From Ignavibacteriota bacterium (GTDB lineage: Bacteria > Bacteroidota > Ignavibacteria > Ignavibacteriales > Melioribacteraceae): 64,000 nucleotides of DNA. The DNA lies in contig JADJGF010000001.1 of NCBI GenBank assembly GCA_016708125.1, forward strand, positions 3,122,001 through 3,186,000, read 5' to 3'. How positions within the stretch are numbered: the stretch's first letter is position 1; each line of letters starts with the position of its first letter. The translations under genes and the position numbers were made by a program. Shown here in pieces: positions 24,606 through 33,997 of the stretch. Below the pieces are notes generated by a model. That model saw nothing but the letters and a program-made list of their open reading frames with translations. It made no database searches and was not told the DNA's origin.

Positions 24606-26177
24606 ATGGATTATAGTAACATATTATTTATTGTAGCAGCAATCGTTGTTACTTTCGTTATAGCATTTGCAATCGGCTGGTTTATTCACTCAAAAATCGC
24701 ATCAAATAAAATTAGTGTGGCTAAAGAAAATGCCGCAAATATTATTGCAGATGCTGAAAAAGAAGCAAAAAATATAAAACGAGAAAAACTTTTAGAAGTT
24801 AAAGATGAATGGTTAAAAAAGAAACAAGAATTTGATGGCGAAAAAAATACTAAACTTCAGAAACTGCAAGTTTATGAAAAGAAAATTGAGCAGCGTGAGC
24901 AAAGTTTAGAAAAAAAATATGAATTGGTAACAGAAAAAGAAAAAGAGAATAAAGAAATTGATAGACAAATTAAGAAACACCAAGAAATAATTGAAAAAAA
25001 ATTAGAAGAAGTTGATAAACTAATTGCTGATCAAAATATACGATTGGAAAAAACTGCCGGATTAACGAAAGACGAAGCAAAAAAAATGCTGATGGAAAAC
25101 GTTATTGATAAGGCAAAATCCGATGCTTCACAATTTGTAAATGAAATTAAAGATAAAGCAAAATCGGAAGCAAAAAAAGAATCTCAAAAAATTATTGTAC
25201 AAGCTATTCAAAGAACTGCGGTTGATCACTCAGTTGAAACAACAGTTTCTGTTTTACAAATTCAAAATGATGAAATGAAAGGCAGAATAATTGGGAGAGA
25301 AGGAAGAAATATTAGAGCTTTTGAAGCTGCAACCGGTGTGGATGTAATTGTTGATGATACTCCCGAAGCGGTTATTCTATCGGCGTTTGATCAGTTTAGA
25401 AGAGAAATTGCAAGAATTTCTTTAGAAAGATTAATTGCGGATGGAAGAATTCATCCATCAAGAATTGAAGAAGTTGTAAAAAAAGTTGAACAAGAATTGG
25501 ATGAAGAAATTCAAAAAGAAGGTGAAAATGTTCTCATTCAATTAGGAATTCATGGAGTTAATAGAGATCTTGTAAAATTTATTGGCAGAATGAAATACAG
25601 ATCAAGTTACGGACAAAATCTATTACAGCATAGTATTGAGGTTGCATATATTACCGGATTTATGGCTGCAGAACTTGGCTTTGATCAACAAATTGCAAAA
25701 CGTGCCGGCTTACTTCATGATATTGGCAAAACAGTTGATAAAAGTATTGAAGGACCGCATGCATTACTTGGCGCTGAGTTATTAAAAAAATATAAAGAAC
25801 ATCCGGTTGTAATTAATGCTGCCGCAAGTCATCACGAAGATGTTGAAATGACTCATGCAATTTCAGCATTAGTTCAAGCTGCCGATGCGATTAGCGGTGC
25901 AAGACCCGGCGCAAGAAGAGAACCGCTCGAAGGCTACGTTAAACGTTTGGAAAATCTTGAAAGTATTGCAAACACTTTTGAAGGTGTTGCAAAAACCTAT
26001 GCAATTCAAGCCGGAAGAGAAGTTAGAGTTGTTGTTGAGCCGGATAAAGCCGATGATCAATTATCGGAAAAACTTGCTGAAGATATTGCTCATAAAATTC
26101 AAGAAGAAATGGAATATCCGGGACAAATAAAAGTTACGGTAATTCGTGAAGTAAGAAAAATAGCTTACGCAAAATAA
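24606..26177 (+). CDS. rny: Ribonuclease Y
   Basis: A 523-aa membrane-anchored endoribonuclease that initiates mRNA decay. It has one N-terminal transmembrane helix (about 6-28), a long charged coiled coil (about 40-190), a KH domain (MKGRIIGREGRNIRAFEAAT), and an HD domain with metal ligands in AKRAGLLHDIGKTVD, plus HPVVINAAASHHEDVE. The C-terminal VKVTVIREVRKIAYAK-like end is typical. It follows the 6S candidate and ends in a terminator just before coaE. Confidence 0.97.
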   Translation: MDYSNILFIVAAIVVTFVIAFAIGWFIHSKIASNKISVAKENAANIIADAEKEAKNIKREKLLEVKDEWLKKKQEFDGEKNTKLQKLQVYEKKIEQREQSLEKKYELVTEKEKENKEIDRQIKKHQEIIEKKLEEVDKLIADQNIRLEKTAGLTKDEAKKMLMENVIDKAKSDASQFVNEIKDKAKSEAKKESQKIIVQAIQRTAVDHSVETTVSVLQIQNDEMKGRIIGREGRNIRAFEAATGVDVIVDDTPEAVILSAFDQFRREIARISLERLIADGRIHPSRIEEVVKKVEQELDEEIQKEGENVLIQLGIHGVNRDLVKFIGRMKYRSSYGQNLLQHSIEVAYITGFMAAELGFDQQIAKRAGLLHDIGKTVDKSIEGPHALLGAELLKKYKEHPVVINAAASHHEDVEMTHAISALVQAADAISGARPGARREPLEGYVKRLENLESIANTFEGVAKTYAIQAGREVRVVVEPDKADDQLSEKLAEDIAHKIQEEMEYPGQIKVTVIREVRKIAYAK

Positions 26178-26191
26178 ATAAAATTTATAAT

Positions 26192-26217
26192 GCCGGATTT
26201 ATTCCGGTATTTTTTTA
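26192..26217 (+). terminator. Rho-independent terminator after rny
   Basis: Stem GCCGGA (26192-26197), loop TTTAT, TCCGGT (26203-26208), then ATTTTTTT. The coaE ATG follows within 3 bases of the T-run. Confidence 0.82.
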
Positions 26218-26219
26218 TT

Positions 26220-26816
26220 ATGAAAAAATTAGCAATAGGAATAACCGGCGGAATTGGTTCCGGGAAATCTACAGTTTCTGAGTTTTATGAAACAAAGGGA
26301 TTTCATGTAATTAAAGCTGATCAAATTGCAAAAAATATAATGCAAAATGATTCTGAAGTAATTGCAAGAATTAAAAGTGAATTCGGAAATGAATCATATC
26401 TGGAAAATAAGTTAAACTCAAAATTTATTGCAAAAATTGTTTTTCAAAATGAACAAAAATTAAGAAAGTTAAATTCTATTGTTCATCCGGCAACAATAAA
26501 AGAAATTTCTGAAGAAATAAAAAAATATCACATTTCTGAAAATATAATTTTTGTTGAAGCCGCATTAATATTTGAAGCCAAAATGGAAGAACTTTTTGAT
26601 TACATTTTATTGGTTACGGCTGATGATGAAATTAGAATTGAAAGAGTAAGCAGTAGAGATAAAGTTTCCAAAGATGAAATTGCAAAAAGAATTGAGAATC
26701 AAATTCCGGAGAAAATAAAAAAATCCCAATCAGACTTTATTATTGAAAACAATAAAAGTTTAGATGAACTAAAATCAAAATCAGAATTTTTCCTAAAATT
26801 ATTTCAAACAATTTAA
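26220..26816 (+). CDS. coaE: Dephospho-CoA kinase
   Basis: A 198-aa enzyme phosphorylating the 3'-hydroxyl of dephospho-CoA, the last step of CoA synthesis. It has the P-loop GITGGIGSGKST, the substrate region KADQIAKNIM, and the lid and C-terminal tracts ERVSSRDKVSKDEIAKRIENQ and DFIIENNKSLDELKS. I chose the ATG at 26220 (MKKLAIGITGG); an upstream ATG at 26190 lies inside the rny terminator and would add ten residues of non-family sequence. Confidence 0.95.
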   Translation: MKKLAIGITGGIGSGKSTVSEFYETKGFHVIKADQIAKNIMQNDSEVIARIKSEFGNESYLENKLNSKFIAKIVFQNEQKLRKLNSIVHPATIKEISEEIKKYHISENIIFVEAALIFEAKMEELFDYILLVTADDEIRIERVSSRDKVSKDEIAKRIENQIPEKIKKSQSDFIIENNKSLDELKSKSEFFLKLFQTI

Positions 26817-26900
26817 TTTATAATCCTTCAAAAGTATAATCCATTCCTTGCTTAGAACGATGCGAACATTTATTTTTCATGTATTAAAATTGAGGTAAAT

Positions 26901-27800
26901 GTGGATTTTGTAAATCAAACTATCGTATCATTTGTTAAGCTATTGCCCAAATCAGTTGTACATATTTTTGCAAAAAAATATATTGCCGGTGAAACTTTGC
27001 AAGATGCAATTAATGTTGTAAAGCAGTTAAATCAAAAGGGAATTTTTGCAACTTTGGATGTTTTAGGTGAAGCAATTAAAACTAAAGAGGAAGCAATTAA
27101 AGAAAAGGAAGAATGTTTAAGAGTTCTAAACGCAATTAGTCAGAATAATTTAAAAGCTAATCTTTCAATAAAACCAACATCGTTAGGGTTAAGTATTGAT
27201 GAAGATTTTTTTTATCAGCAATTAAAAGAAGTTTTAACTAAAGCAAAAGAATTAAACAATTTTGTCAGAGTTGATATGGAAGATTCTCCATATACATCAA
27301 CGACAATAAAAATATTTAAAAAATTGCAAAGTGAATTTGATAATGTTGGGATTGTACTTCAAGCTTATTTAAAAAGAACAATGGAAGATGTTAAAGAATT
27401 AAATTTAATAAAAACAAATTACAGATTGTGCAAAGGAATTTATATCGAGCCGGAAGAAATAGCTTATAAAAATAAACAATCTGTTCGAGATAATTATTTG
27501 AAACTTCTTGAAAAAATGTTGCAGAATGAAAGTTATGTTGGAATTGCAACTCACGATGAATATTTAGTAAATGGCGCATATAGAATTATTGATGAAATGA
27601 AATTGCAAAAAGATAAATATGAATTTCAAATGCTTTACGGCGTAACGGAAAGACTTAGAGATAAAATAAATTCGGATGGTCACAAAATTAGAATTTATGT
27701 TCCGTACGGGAAAAAGTGGTACGCTTATTCAATTCGAAGAATGCAAGAAAATCCGGAAGTTGCCGGACACATTGCAAAAAGTATATTTAAGTTTAATTAA
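26901..27800 (+). CDS. Proline dehydrogenase
   Basis: A 299-aa monofunctional FAD-dependent PRODH that oxidises proline to pyrroline-5-carboxylate. The barrel motifs include FATLDVLGE, NLSIKPTSLGL, VRVDMEDSPYTSTT, VLQAYLKRT, RLCKGIYIEPEEIAYK, IATHDEYLV, LYGVTERLRDK and RIYVPYGKKWYAYSIRRMQE, the last being the active-site Arg pair region. The GTG start follows GAGGT; an ATG two bases earlier is out of frame. The stop overlaps the tsaD ATG by one base, so translation is coupled. No P5C dehydrogenase is nearby. Confidence 0.93.
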   Translation: MDFVNQTIVSFVKLLPKSVVHIFAKKYIAGETLQDAINVVKQLNQKGIFATLDVLGEAIKTKEEAIKEKEECLRVLNAISQNNLKANLSIKPTSLGLSIDEDFFYQQLKEVLTKAKELNNFVRVDMEDSPYTSTTIKIFKKLQSEFDNVGIVLQAYLKRTMEDVKELNLIKTNYRLCKGIYIEPEEIAYKNKQSVRDNYLKLLEKMLQNESYVGIATHDEYLVNGAYRIIDEMKLQKDKYEFQMLYGVTERLRDKINSDGHKIRIYVPYGKKWYAYSIRRMQENPEVAGHIAKSIFKFN

Positions 27801-28834
27801 TGATTGTTCTCGGAATAGAAAGTTCGTGTGATGAAACTTCCGTTTCCATTTTAAAAAATGGCGAAGCGTTAACTAATTTAATTTCATCTCAACATTTTCA
27901 TAATAAATTTGGCGGAGTAGTTCCCGAACTTTCAAGCAGAGCACATCTTCAACAAATAATTCCGTTATTAAAACAGGCGCTTGTATCAACAAATATAAAA
28001 TTAACTGATATTGATTTAATTTCTGCAACTGCTGGTCCCGGATTGATTGGAGCGCTTTTAGTCGGATTAACTTTTGGTAAAAGTTTAGCGCTTTCATTGA
28101 ACAAACCTTTCATTCCGGTTAATCATATTGAAGGTCATATTTTTTCTGGATTTCTGATGAAAGAAAAACCTGAGTTTCCATTTTTGTGCATTGTCGTTTC
28201 CGGCGGACACACTTTATTGCTTTTAGTTAAAAGTGAATTTGAAATAGTAAAATTGGGTTCTACAATTGATGATGCAATTGGCGAAGCATTTGATAAAGTT
28301 TCCAAAATGTTAAAACTTGGTTATCCGGGCGGACCAATAATTCAAAAATATGCGGAAACCGGCGATGAAAATTCGATAGATTTTCCAATCGGAAAAACAA
28401 AAAATAAATTTGATTTTTCTTTCAGCGGATTGAAAACTTCCGTTTTAAGATTTATTCAAAATATTGAAAATTCACGAGAATTGATTGAAAATGATAAACT
28501 AAATATTGCCGCATCTTTTCAAAAAGCTGCCATAATATCAATATCAAAAAGAGTTATTTTTGCTTTAAGTGAATTTGAAATAAAAAGTATTTCTTTGGTT
28601 GGCGGAGTTGCAGCAAATCAAGAATTACGCAATGAAATAATTTTAATTGGGAAAAAATTTAATAAAAATGTTGTCATCCCTAATCTTGAATTTTGCGGTG
28701 ATAATGCTGCAATGATTGCTTTGCGTGGATTTCAATATTTTAAGGGAGGATACAAATTTCCGTTAAGTTCAAATGCATATCCTAATTTAACAAAAGATTA
28801 TTTTGAAAATTCTGTGACAAATAAATTGGCATAA
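27800..28834 (+). CDS. tsaD: tRNA N6-adenosine threonylcarbamoyltransferase
   Basis: A 344-aa ASKHA-fold protein that makes t6A at position 37 of ANN-decoding tRNAs. It shows the N-terminal LGIESSCDETSVSI, the metal-binding HIEGH (VNHIEGHIFSGF), the nucleotide tract VSGGHTLLLL, SLVGGVAANQELR and FCGDNAAMIA. Length is normal. It is translationally coupled to the proline dehydrogenase gene and followed by mltG. Confidence 0.97.
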   Translation: MIVLGIESSCDETSVSILKNGEALTNLISSQHFHNKFGGVVPELSSRAHLQQIIPLLKQALVSTNIKLTDIDLISATAGPGLIGALLVGLTFGKSLALSLNKPFIPVNHIEGHIFSGFLMKEKPEFPFLCIVVSGGHTLLLLVKSEFEIVKLGSTIDDAIGEAFDKVSKMLKLGYPGGPIIQKYAETGDENSIDFPIGKTKNKFDFSFSGLKTSVLRFIQNIENSRELIENDKLNIAASFQKAAIISISKRVIFALSEFEIKSISLVGGVAANQELRNEIILIGKKFNKNVVIPNLEFCGDNAAMIALRGFQYFKGGYKFPLSSNAYPNLTKDYFENSVTNKLA

Positions 28835-28852
28835 ATTATTTTTAAAAAGTTT

Positions 28853-29902
28853 ATGAAAAGAAAAATTTCTAAAAAAATATTCAAAATTTCTAAAAATAAA
28901 ATTTATTTTTTTATCGCATTACTAATTTTTACTTTAGGATTTTTTTCTTTTTCATTTTATAGCCCAAATTTTAATGGAACATCAAAATCTATTTTAATAG
29001 ATATACAACAAGGTTCAACTTTCAATTCCATTATTGATTCACTTTACAATAAAAAAATAATCTCAAGCAAAGTAAAATTAAAGTTAGCTTCATATTTATT
29101 TAGAGCTGATAAAAATATTAAAGCCGGTCGATATGAAATTCCGGATGGAATTAACTATGTTGAGTTATTAAAACTTTTAATTGAAGGTCGTCCGAAAAAT
29201 CAAAAATTAGTTACAATTCAAGAAGGTATTTGGCAAGAAAATTTAGCAGAACTTTTAAATAAAGAATTGGGGATTAATAAACAAAGATTTTTAGAATTAT
29301 CTACGGACGAAAAATTTATCAAAAGTTTAAATTTAAATGTAACTTCTTTGGAAGGTTATTTATTACCGGAAACATATTATTTTTATGATGGAACAAATGA
29401 AGAAGAAATTCTGAAAAAGTTGAGTTCTGAAATAAAAAAAATATTTGAGAAGAAAGAAGTTATTGATCAAATGAAATTGTTGATTATGGATCAGAATCAA
29501 ATTTTAACAATGGCATCAATTATAGATGGCGAATCAAATATTATTCCGGAGTTTAAAAGAATTGCCGGAGTTTATTATAATAGATTAAAAAATAATTGGA
29601 AGCTGCAAGCTGATCCTACGGTGCAGTATGTGCTTAGACAAAGAGGTGATAAAATCAATCAAATCCTTTATAAAGATTTGGAAATAGATTCAAAATTTAA
29701 TACATATTTGTATTATGGATTGCCACCAGCTCCAATTAATAATCCCGGAAAAGAAGCAATTATGGCAGCGTTATTTCCCGAAGAACATAATTATTTTTAT
29801 TTTGTTGCAGATGGAAAAGGCGGACATGTATTTTCTGAATCTTCTCGTGAACATCAAAATCAAGTAAATAGGTATAGAATTTGGCGCGAAAACAACAAAT
29901 AA
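28853..29902 (+). CDS. mltG: Endolytic murein transglycosylase MltG
   Basis: A 349-aa inner-membrane protein with one N-terminal helix (about 18-38) and a periplasmic YceG domain that cuts nascent peptidoglycan strands. Family tracts are GYLLPETYYF, IAGVYYNRLKNNWKLQADPT, YYGLPPAPINNPG and FYFVADGKGGHVFS. The segment that in E. coli reads ASIVEKET, with the catalytic Glu, here reads ASIIDGES, so an Asp stands where that Glu is expected, with another Glu two residues later. The 3' end overlaps the next gene by 22 bases. Confidence 0.93.
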   Translation: MKRKISKKIFKISKNKIYFFIALLIFTLGFFSFSFYSPNFNGTSKSILIDIQQGSTFNSIIDSLYNKKIISSKVKLKLASYLFRADKNIKAGRYEIPDGINYVELLKLLIEGRPKNQKLVTIQEGIWQENLAELLNKELGINKQRFLELSTDEKFIKSLNLNVTSLEGYLLPETYYFYDGTNEEEILKKLSSEIKKIFEKKEVIDQMKLLIMDQNQILTMASIIDGESNIIPEFKRIAGVYYNRLKNNWKLQADPTVQYVLRQRGDKINQILYKDLEIDSKFNTYLYYGLPPAPINNPGKEAIMAALFPEEHNYFYFVADGKGGHVFSESSREHQNQVNRYRIWRENNK

Positions 29903-31554
29903 AATTCTTCATAATATTGATTCTCAATTTCTTATTCGTGAGTTGCGCAAATCAACTTTCACCTCCCGGTGGAGAAAAAGATATAATTCCTCCGCAAATT
30001 ATTTCATCATATCCGGAAAATGGAATGACAAATTTTGAAGATAATTATATTGAATTTACTTTTTCTGAATACGTTAACAAACGAACAATTAATGATGCAT
30101 TTTTCATTTCGCCAATTTTGGAAGATGTACCGGAATTTTCTTGGACAAATAAATCCGTGGAAATAAATTTTAATGAAAAATTAAAAGAGAACACAACCTA
30201 CTCTATTGTTATTGGTACTGAAGTTACAGATATCAACAATAACAATAAAATGATTGAACCATTTATTTTAACTTTTTCGACCGGAAGTAAAATTGATAGC
30301 GGAAATATAAGCGGAAAAATATTTGCTGATAAAGCAGACGGTACTATGATTTTTGCTTACGTAAATAAAAGCGATACGTTAAATATTTATAAAAATAAAC
30401 CTAATTACGTTTCACAAATTAATAAAAAAGGCGAATATAAAATTAGTGGATTAGCAAACGGAACTTACGAACTTTTTGCTGTCAAAGATCAATTTAAAAA
30501 TTTAGTTTATGATAAAGGTGAGGATTTAATTGGATATGCTACAAATAGTATTATAATTTCTGATTCACTTAATAAAGTTGAAAATATAAATTTTTTCTTA
30601 ACAAAAGAAGATACACTTCCGCCAAATTTTCAAGCAATTACAATGACTGATAAAAATCATATTGTAGTTGAATTTAATGAACCGATTGATAGTTCAAAAC
30701 TTAGTAATATAAATTTTTCAATAATTGACTCAACACAAAATTCAACTATTGATGTGAAAACAGTTTTTAAAGGAAACTCAAAAAAAAGTGAATACATTCT
30801 AGGCGTTGTAGATTCGTTGAATGTTGAAAATAATATTTATTTAATTGCAAAAAATATATTTGACTTAAGCAAAAATGAAATGCTTTCACAAAGTATAAAT
30901 TTTACACCAAGTGAAAAAGCTGATACAAACATTATAAAAATTTCAAAACTTAATACACCATTTAATAGCAATACAATTGATTATCAATCGCCAAATTTTA
31001 TTATAAATTTTTCAGATGCTTTTGATATATCCAACTTGAGTAATGATATAAAATTTTTAAATCCGGATAGCAGTGAAATAACTTTTAATTTTTCAAAAAT
31101 TGATGATGCGTCAATAAAAATAATTCCGGAAAAAGATCTAAAACCAAAATCTATTTACAAACTTAAAATAGATTTTAAGGATATTATAGATTTGGCGGGA
31201 AATAAAATAGATACGGTTTTAATCAATAAAATCAATACTATCAGTAATATGGAATTTTCCGGAGTTAGCGGTATTGTTAAATCAAAAAATAAAAATGTAA
31301 AAGTTGTAATTAATAATATAGAAAATAAAAAGTCTCAGTTACAAAAAGAGATTATTAAAGATGGTAAATTTGAATTTGATAGAATAATTCCGGGAAAATA
31401 TTTGTTATGGATTTATGATGATAAAGATTCGAATAATGCATATTCATTTGGAAATTTTGATTCTTTGAAATATTCCGAAGAATTTAAATTTTATCCGGAT
31501 ACTTTAAACCTAAGACCACGTTGGCCAATTGGCGATATTGAAATAGAATTTTAA
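29881..31554 (+). CDS. Lipoprotein with Ig-like domains (SbsA/Big_5 type)
   Basis: A 557-aa surface or periplasmic lipoprotein. The N-terminus has basic residues, a hydrophobic stretch and a lipobox (LFVSC, Cys near residue 22). The tract SPPGGEKDIIPPQII is typical of a Bacteroidota family annotated as Ig-like domain protein. Ig-like beta domains follow (YPENGMTNF, then FSEYVNKRTI; later TPPN- and DKDSNNAYSFGNFDS-type segments). The TTG start at 29881 overlaps mltG but gives the only complete signal sequence. Function is unknown; a structural or cell-envelope role is likely. Confidence 0.8.
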   Translation: MARKQQIKFFIILILNFLFVSCANQLSPPGGEKDIIPPQIISSYPENGMTNFEDNYIEFTFSEYVNKRTINDAFFISPILEDVPEFSWTNKSVEINFNEKLKENTTYSIVIGTEVTDINNNNKMIEPFILTFSTGSKIDSGNISGKIFADKADGTMIFAYVNKSDTLNIYKNKPNYVSQINKKGEYKISGLANGTYELFAVKDQFKNLVYDKGEDLIGYATNSIIISDSLNKVENINFFLTKEDTLPPNFQAITMTDKNHIVVEFNEPIDSSKLSNINFSIIDSTQNSTIDVKTVFKGNSKKSEYILGVVDSLNVENNIYLIAKNIFDLSKNEMLSQSINFTPSEKADTNIIKISKLNTPFNSNTIDYQSPNFIINFSDAFDISNLSNDIKFLNPDSSEITFNFSKIDDASIKIIPEKDLKPKSIYKLKIDFKDIIDLAGNKIDTVLINKINTISNMEFSGVSGIVKSKNKNVKVVINNIENKKSQLQKEIIKDGKFEFDRIIPGKYLLWIYDDKDSNNAYSFGNFDSLKYSEEFKFYPDTLNLRPRWPIGDIEIEF

Positions 31555-31570
31555 AATCATTGAGTTAAGT

Positions 31571-33403
31571 ATGAACGAACAATTAATTGAATGTGTACCA
31601 AACTTTTCTGAAGGTAGAGATTTAAATATCATCAAACAAATTACCGATGAAATTGAAAAAGTTGAAAATGTAAAACTGCTTGATGTTGACCGTGGCGCTG
31701 ATATGAATAGAACGGTTGTAACTTTTATTGGTGATAAAAAAGGAGTTGCAGAGGCTGCATTTCAATCAATTAAAAAAGCGTCGGAATTAATTGATATGTC
31801 AAAACATTTTGGATCCCATCCGCGTATGGGTGCAACGGATGTTTGTCCATTTATTCCGGTAAATGGAATAAGCATTGATGAATGTATTGATATTTCAAAA
31901 GAAGTTGCTAAACGAGTTGGTGAGGAATTAAATATTCCCGTTTATTTATATGAAAAGTCTGCTCAGAAGTACGATAGAAAAAATTTAGCTGTAATTAGAA
32001 AAGGTGAGTACGAGGGATTACAAGAAAAATTAAAAGATGAAAATTGGAAACCGGATTTTGGTCCAATTGAATTTAATAAAAAAAGCGGCGCTACAGTAAT
32101 TGGTGTAAGAGAATTTTTAATTGCTTACAATATAAATCTAAACACAAGGGAAAAACTTCATGCAATTGATATTGCATACGAGTTAAGGGAAAAGGGAAGA
32201 TCAGCAAGACGACCGGTTTCAACTCCATATTATTATAAAAGTGAAAATTTAGTAAAATATGAAAACGGTTCTTATCCTTGCGGAGACTGCGATTTTATTG
32301 GTAATACTATTAATGAAACAATTTCTCATTGTAACGAAATTCATAATTATAATTTGATTGAATTATTAAAATTGAATGAAATTAGTCCAAATAATCCCGA
32401 AGGTGAATCTGTAAAAAAAAATGGGATGTTCCAAAACTGCAAAGCAATTGGCTGGATGGTTAAAGATTTTGATAGAGCGCAAATATCAATAAACTTAACG
32501 GATTATAATATAACTTCTATGCATCATGTTTTGGAGGCTGCAAGAAAATTAGCATTTGACAGAGGTTTAATTGTTACTGGAAGTGAGATTATCGGTATGG
32601 TACCATTTAAAGCTTTGTATGAATCTGGAAAATATTATTTGCAGAAGCAAGGAAGATCAACCGGAATTCCTACTAAAGATATTTTAAATACCGCAGTTCA
32701 ATCATTGGGTTTAGATGATGTTTCAAAATTTAAAATAGAAGAACGCGTTTTAGGTTTACCGAAAAATTATTCTGATTCATTAATCGAAATGAAATTAAAT
32801 GATTTTGTGGATGAAGTTTCAAGAGAATCACCTGCTCCTGGCGGCGGATCTATTGCAGCATTTGCTGGTGCTTTAGGGGCAGCATTATCTTCAATGGTAA
32901 GTAATTTATCTTCTTTTAAAAGAGGAACTGAAAACATTGATGAAATATTAAATAATTGTGCAAATGAATCTCAGCAAATTAAAGATGATTTGTTGAAAGC
33001 AGTTGATGAAGATACTCGTGCATTTAATGATTATATGATTGCAAAAAGATTGCCAAATATCACAAATGAGGAAAAAGAATTTAGGAAAGCTGCAATTTTA
33101 GATGGATTAAAAAAAGCTGTAAATGTGCCTTTAAGAACTTCTGAATTATCACTAAAAGTATTGGAAATTTCATTTACAGTAGTAAAGCTTGGAAACCCTA
33201 ATTCAATTACGGATGTTGGCGTTGGAGCGCAAATGGCTTATTCCGGTGTGCTTGGCGGAATTTATAATGTGCTGGTAAATTTAAAAGAAATTAAAGATGA
33301 AACATTTTGTATTAGTATGAAAGAAAAATGTTCATTATTAAAAAATGATGCACAAAATAAATTATCTGAAATATTAAATTTTGTTGAATCAAAAATAAAT
33401 TAA
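31571..33403 (+). CDS. ftcD: Glutamate formimidoyltransferase / formimidoyl-THF cyclodeaminase fusion
   Basis: A 610-aa bifunctional enzyme. The first part (about 1-400) is the formimidoyltransferase of histidine degradation (ECVPNFSEGRD, LLDVDRGADMNRTVVTF, GSHPRMGATDVCPFIP). The last about 190 residues are the cyclodeaminase (SPAPGGGSIAAFAGALGAAL), yielding methenyl-THF and ammonia. A short insertion within the transferase holds C237, C240, H253 and H258 with C2H2 zinc-finger spacing (CX2C-X12-HX4H). No hut genes are nearby. purU, another folate one-carbon gene, lies close on the opposite strand. Confidence 0.93.
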   Translation: MNEQLIECVPNFSEGRDLNIIKQITDEIEKVENVKLLDVDRGADMNRTVVTFIGDKKGVAEAAFQSIKKASELIDMSKHFGSHPRMGATDVCPFIPVNGISIDECIDISKEVAKRVGEELNIPVYLYEKSAQKYDRKNLAVIRKGEYEGLQEKLKDENWKPDFGPIEFNKKSGATVIGVREFLIAYNINLNTREKLHAIDIAYELREKGRSARRPVSTPYYYKSENLVKYENGSYPCGDCDFIGNTINETISHCNEIHNYNLIELLKLNEISPNNPEGESVKKNGMFQNCKAIGWMVKDFDRAQISINLTDYNITSMHHVLEAARKLAFDRGLIVTGSEIIGMVPFKALYESGKYYLQKQGRSTGIPTKDILNTAVQSLGLDDVSKFKIEERVLGLPKNYSDSLIEMKLNDFVDEVSRESPAPGGGSIAAFAGALGAALSSMVSNLSSFKRGTENIDEILNNCANESQQIKDDLLKAVDEDTRAFNDYMIAKRLPNITNEEKEFRKAAILDGLKKAVNVPLRTSELSLKVLEISFTVVKLGNPNSITDVGVGAQMAYSGVLGGIYNVLVNLKEIKDETFCISMKEKCSLLKNDAQNKLSEILNFVESKIN

Positions 33404-33486
33404 AATATTAATTTGCGTTTGATATATATTATTCAGTAATTAGGAATGAAGATAAGTTCTAAAAAATTTTAATACAAAATCACTTT

Positions 33487-33507
33487 TATTTTATTATAAA
33501 TAAAATA
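33487..33507. promoter_or_regulatory. AT-only 21-bp dyad upstream of a secreted protein gene
   Basis: Arms TATTTTATT (33487-33495) and AATAAAATA (33499-33507) flank ATA, 27 bases before the ATG at 33535. The sequence is pure A/T in an AT-rich genome, so chance is a real possibility; it could be an operator or just part of a promoter. Confidence 0.22.
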
Positions 33508-33534
33508 GTTACAACAAATAAACGAGGAGGTTAT

Positions 33535-33996
33535 ATGAAAACTTCTTGGTTGTTTATAAGTGTTTTTGTGCTCAATCAAATTATTCCTTCGCCAAACATT
33601 TCACAAAATTTAAAAGTTTATCAAATTATTGGAAAGAAAATTGATTTTGTAATTTCAAAGTTTGGTAAACCGATTCATCAAGATAGAAGCAATCCCAATA
33701 TGCAATGTATATTTTACAAAACTAATAATTCACAATCTGTTTTTGTTTCGGATAATGAAGGGGTTTTTCAAGCAGAATGTTCATATAATTATAGTTCAAA
33801 ATCTTCTGCAAATGTTGAACTAAATAATTTTCTCACAAAATGTAAAAATGAAGGATATGAAATAGACACAATTAATTCCGCCGAATTTGATTTATCTTCT
33901 TCCGGAGTTAAAGTTAATGCTACGCTTTTTGAAAATAATTTTTCTAAAAAGTATGAAATAAAAGTGAAAGCAAATAAATCTGTGGGATTAAAATAA
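33535..33996 (+). CDS. Small secreted protein of unknown function
   Basis: 153 aa. The hydrophobic N-terminus (SWLFISVFVLNQII) with a lysine at position 2 looks like a weak signal peptide, possibly cut near residue 25. The mature part contains a repeated-strand pattern (VISKFGKPIHQDRSNPNMQC, then VFVSDNEGVFQAEC) reminiscent of small beta-rich BamE-like or PepSY-like domains, but I recognise no family. A very strong ribosome site AGGAGG precedes the ATG. It is convergent with purU, whose stop lies 1 base away. Confidence 0.7.
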   Translation: MKTSWLFISVFVLNQIIPSPNISQNLKVYQIIGKKIDFVISKFGKPIHQDRSNPNMQCIFYKTNNSQSVFVSDNEGVFQAECSYNYSSKSSANVELNNFLTKCKNEGYEIDTINSAEFDLSSSGVKVNATLFENNFSKKYEIKVKANKSVGLK

Positions 33997-33997
33997 A

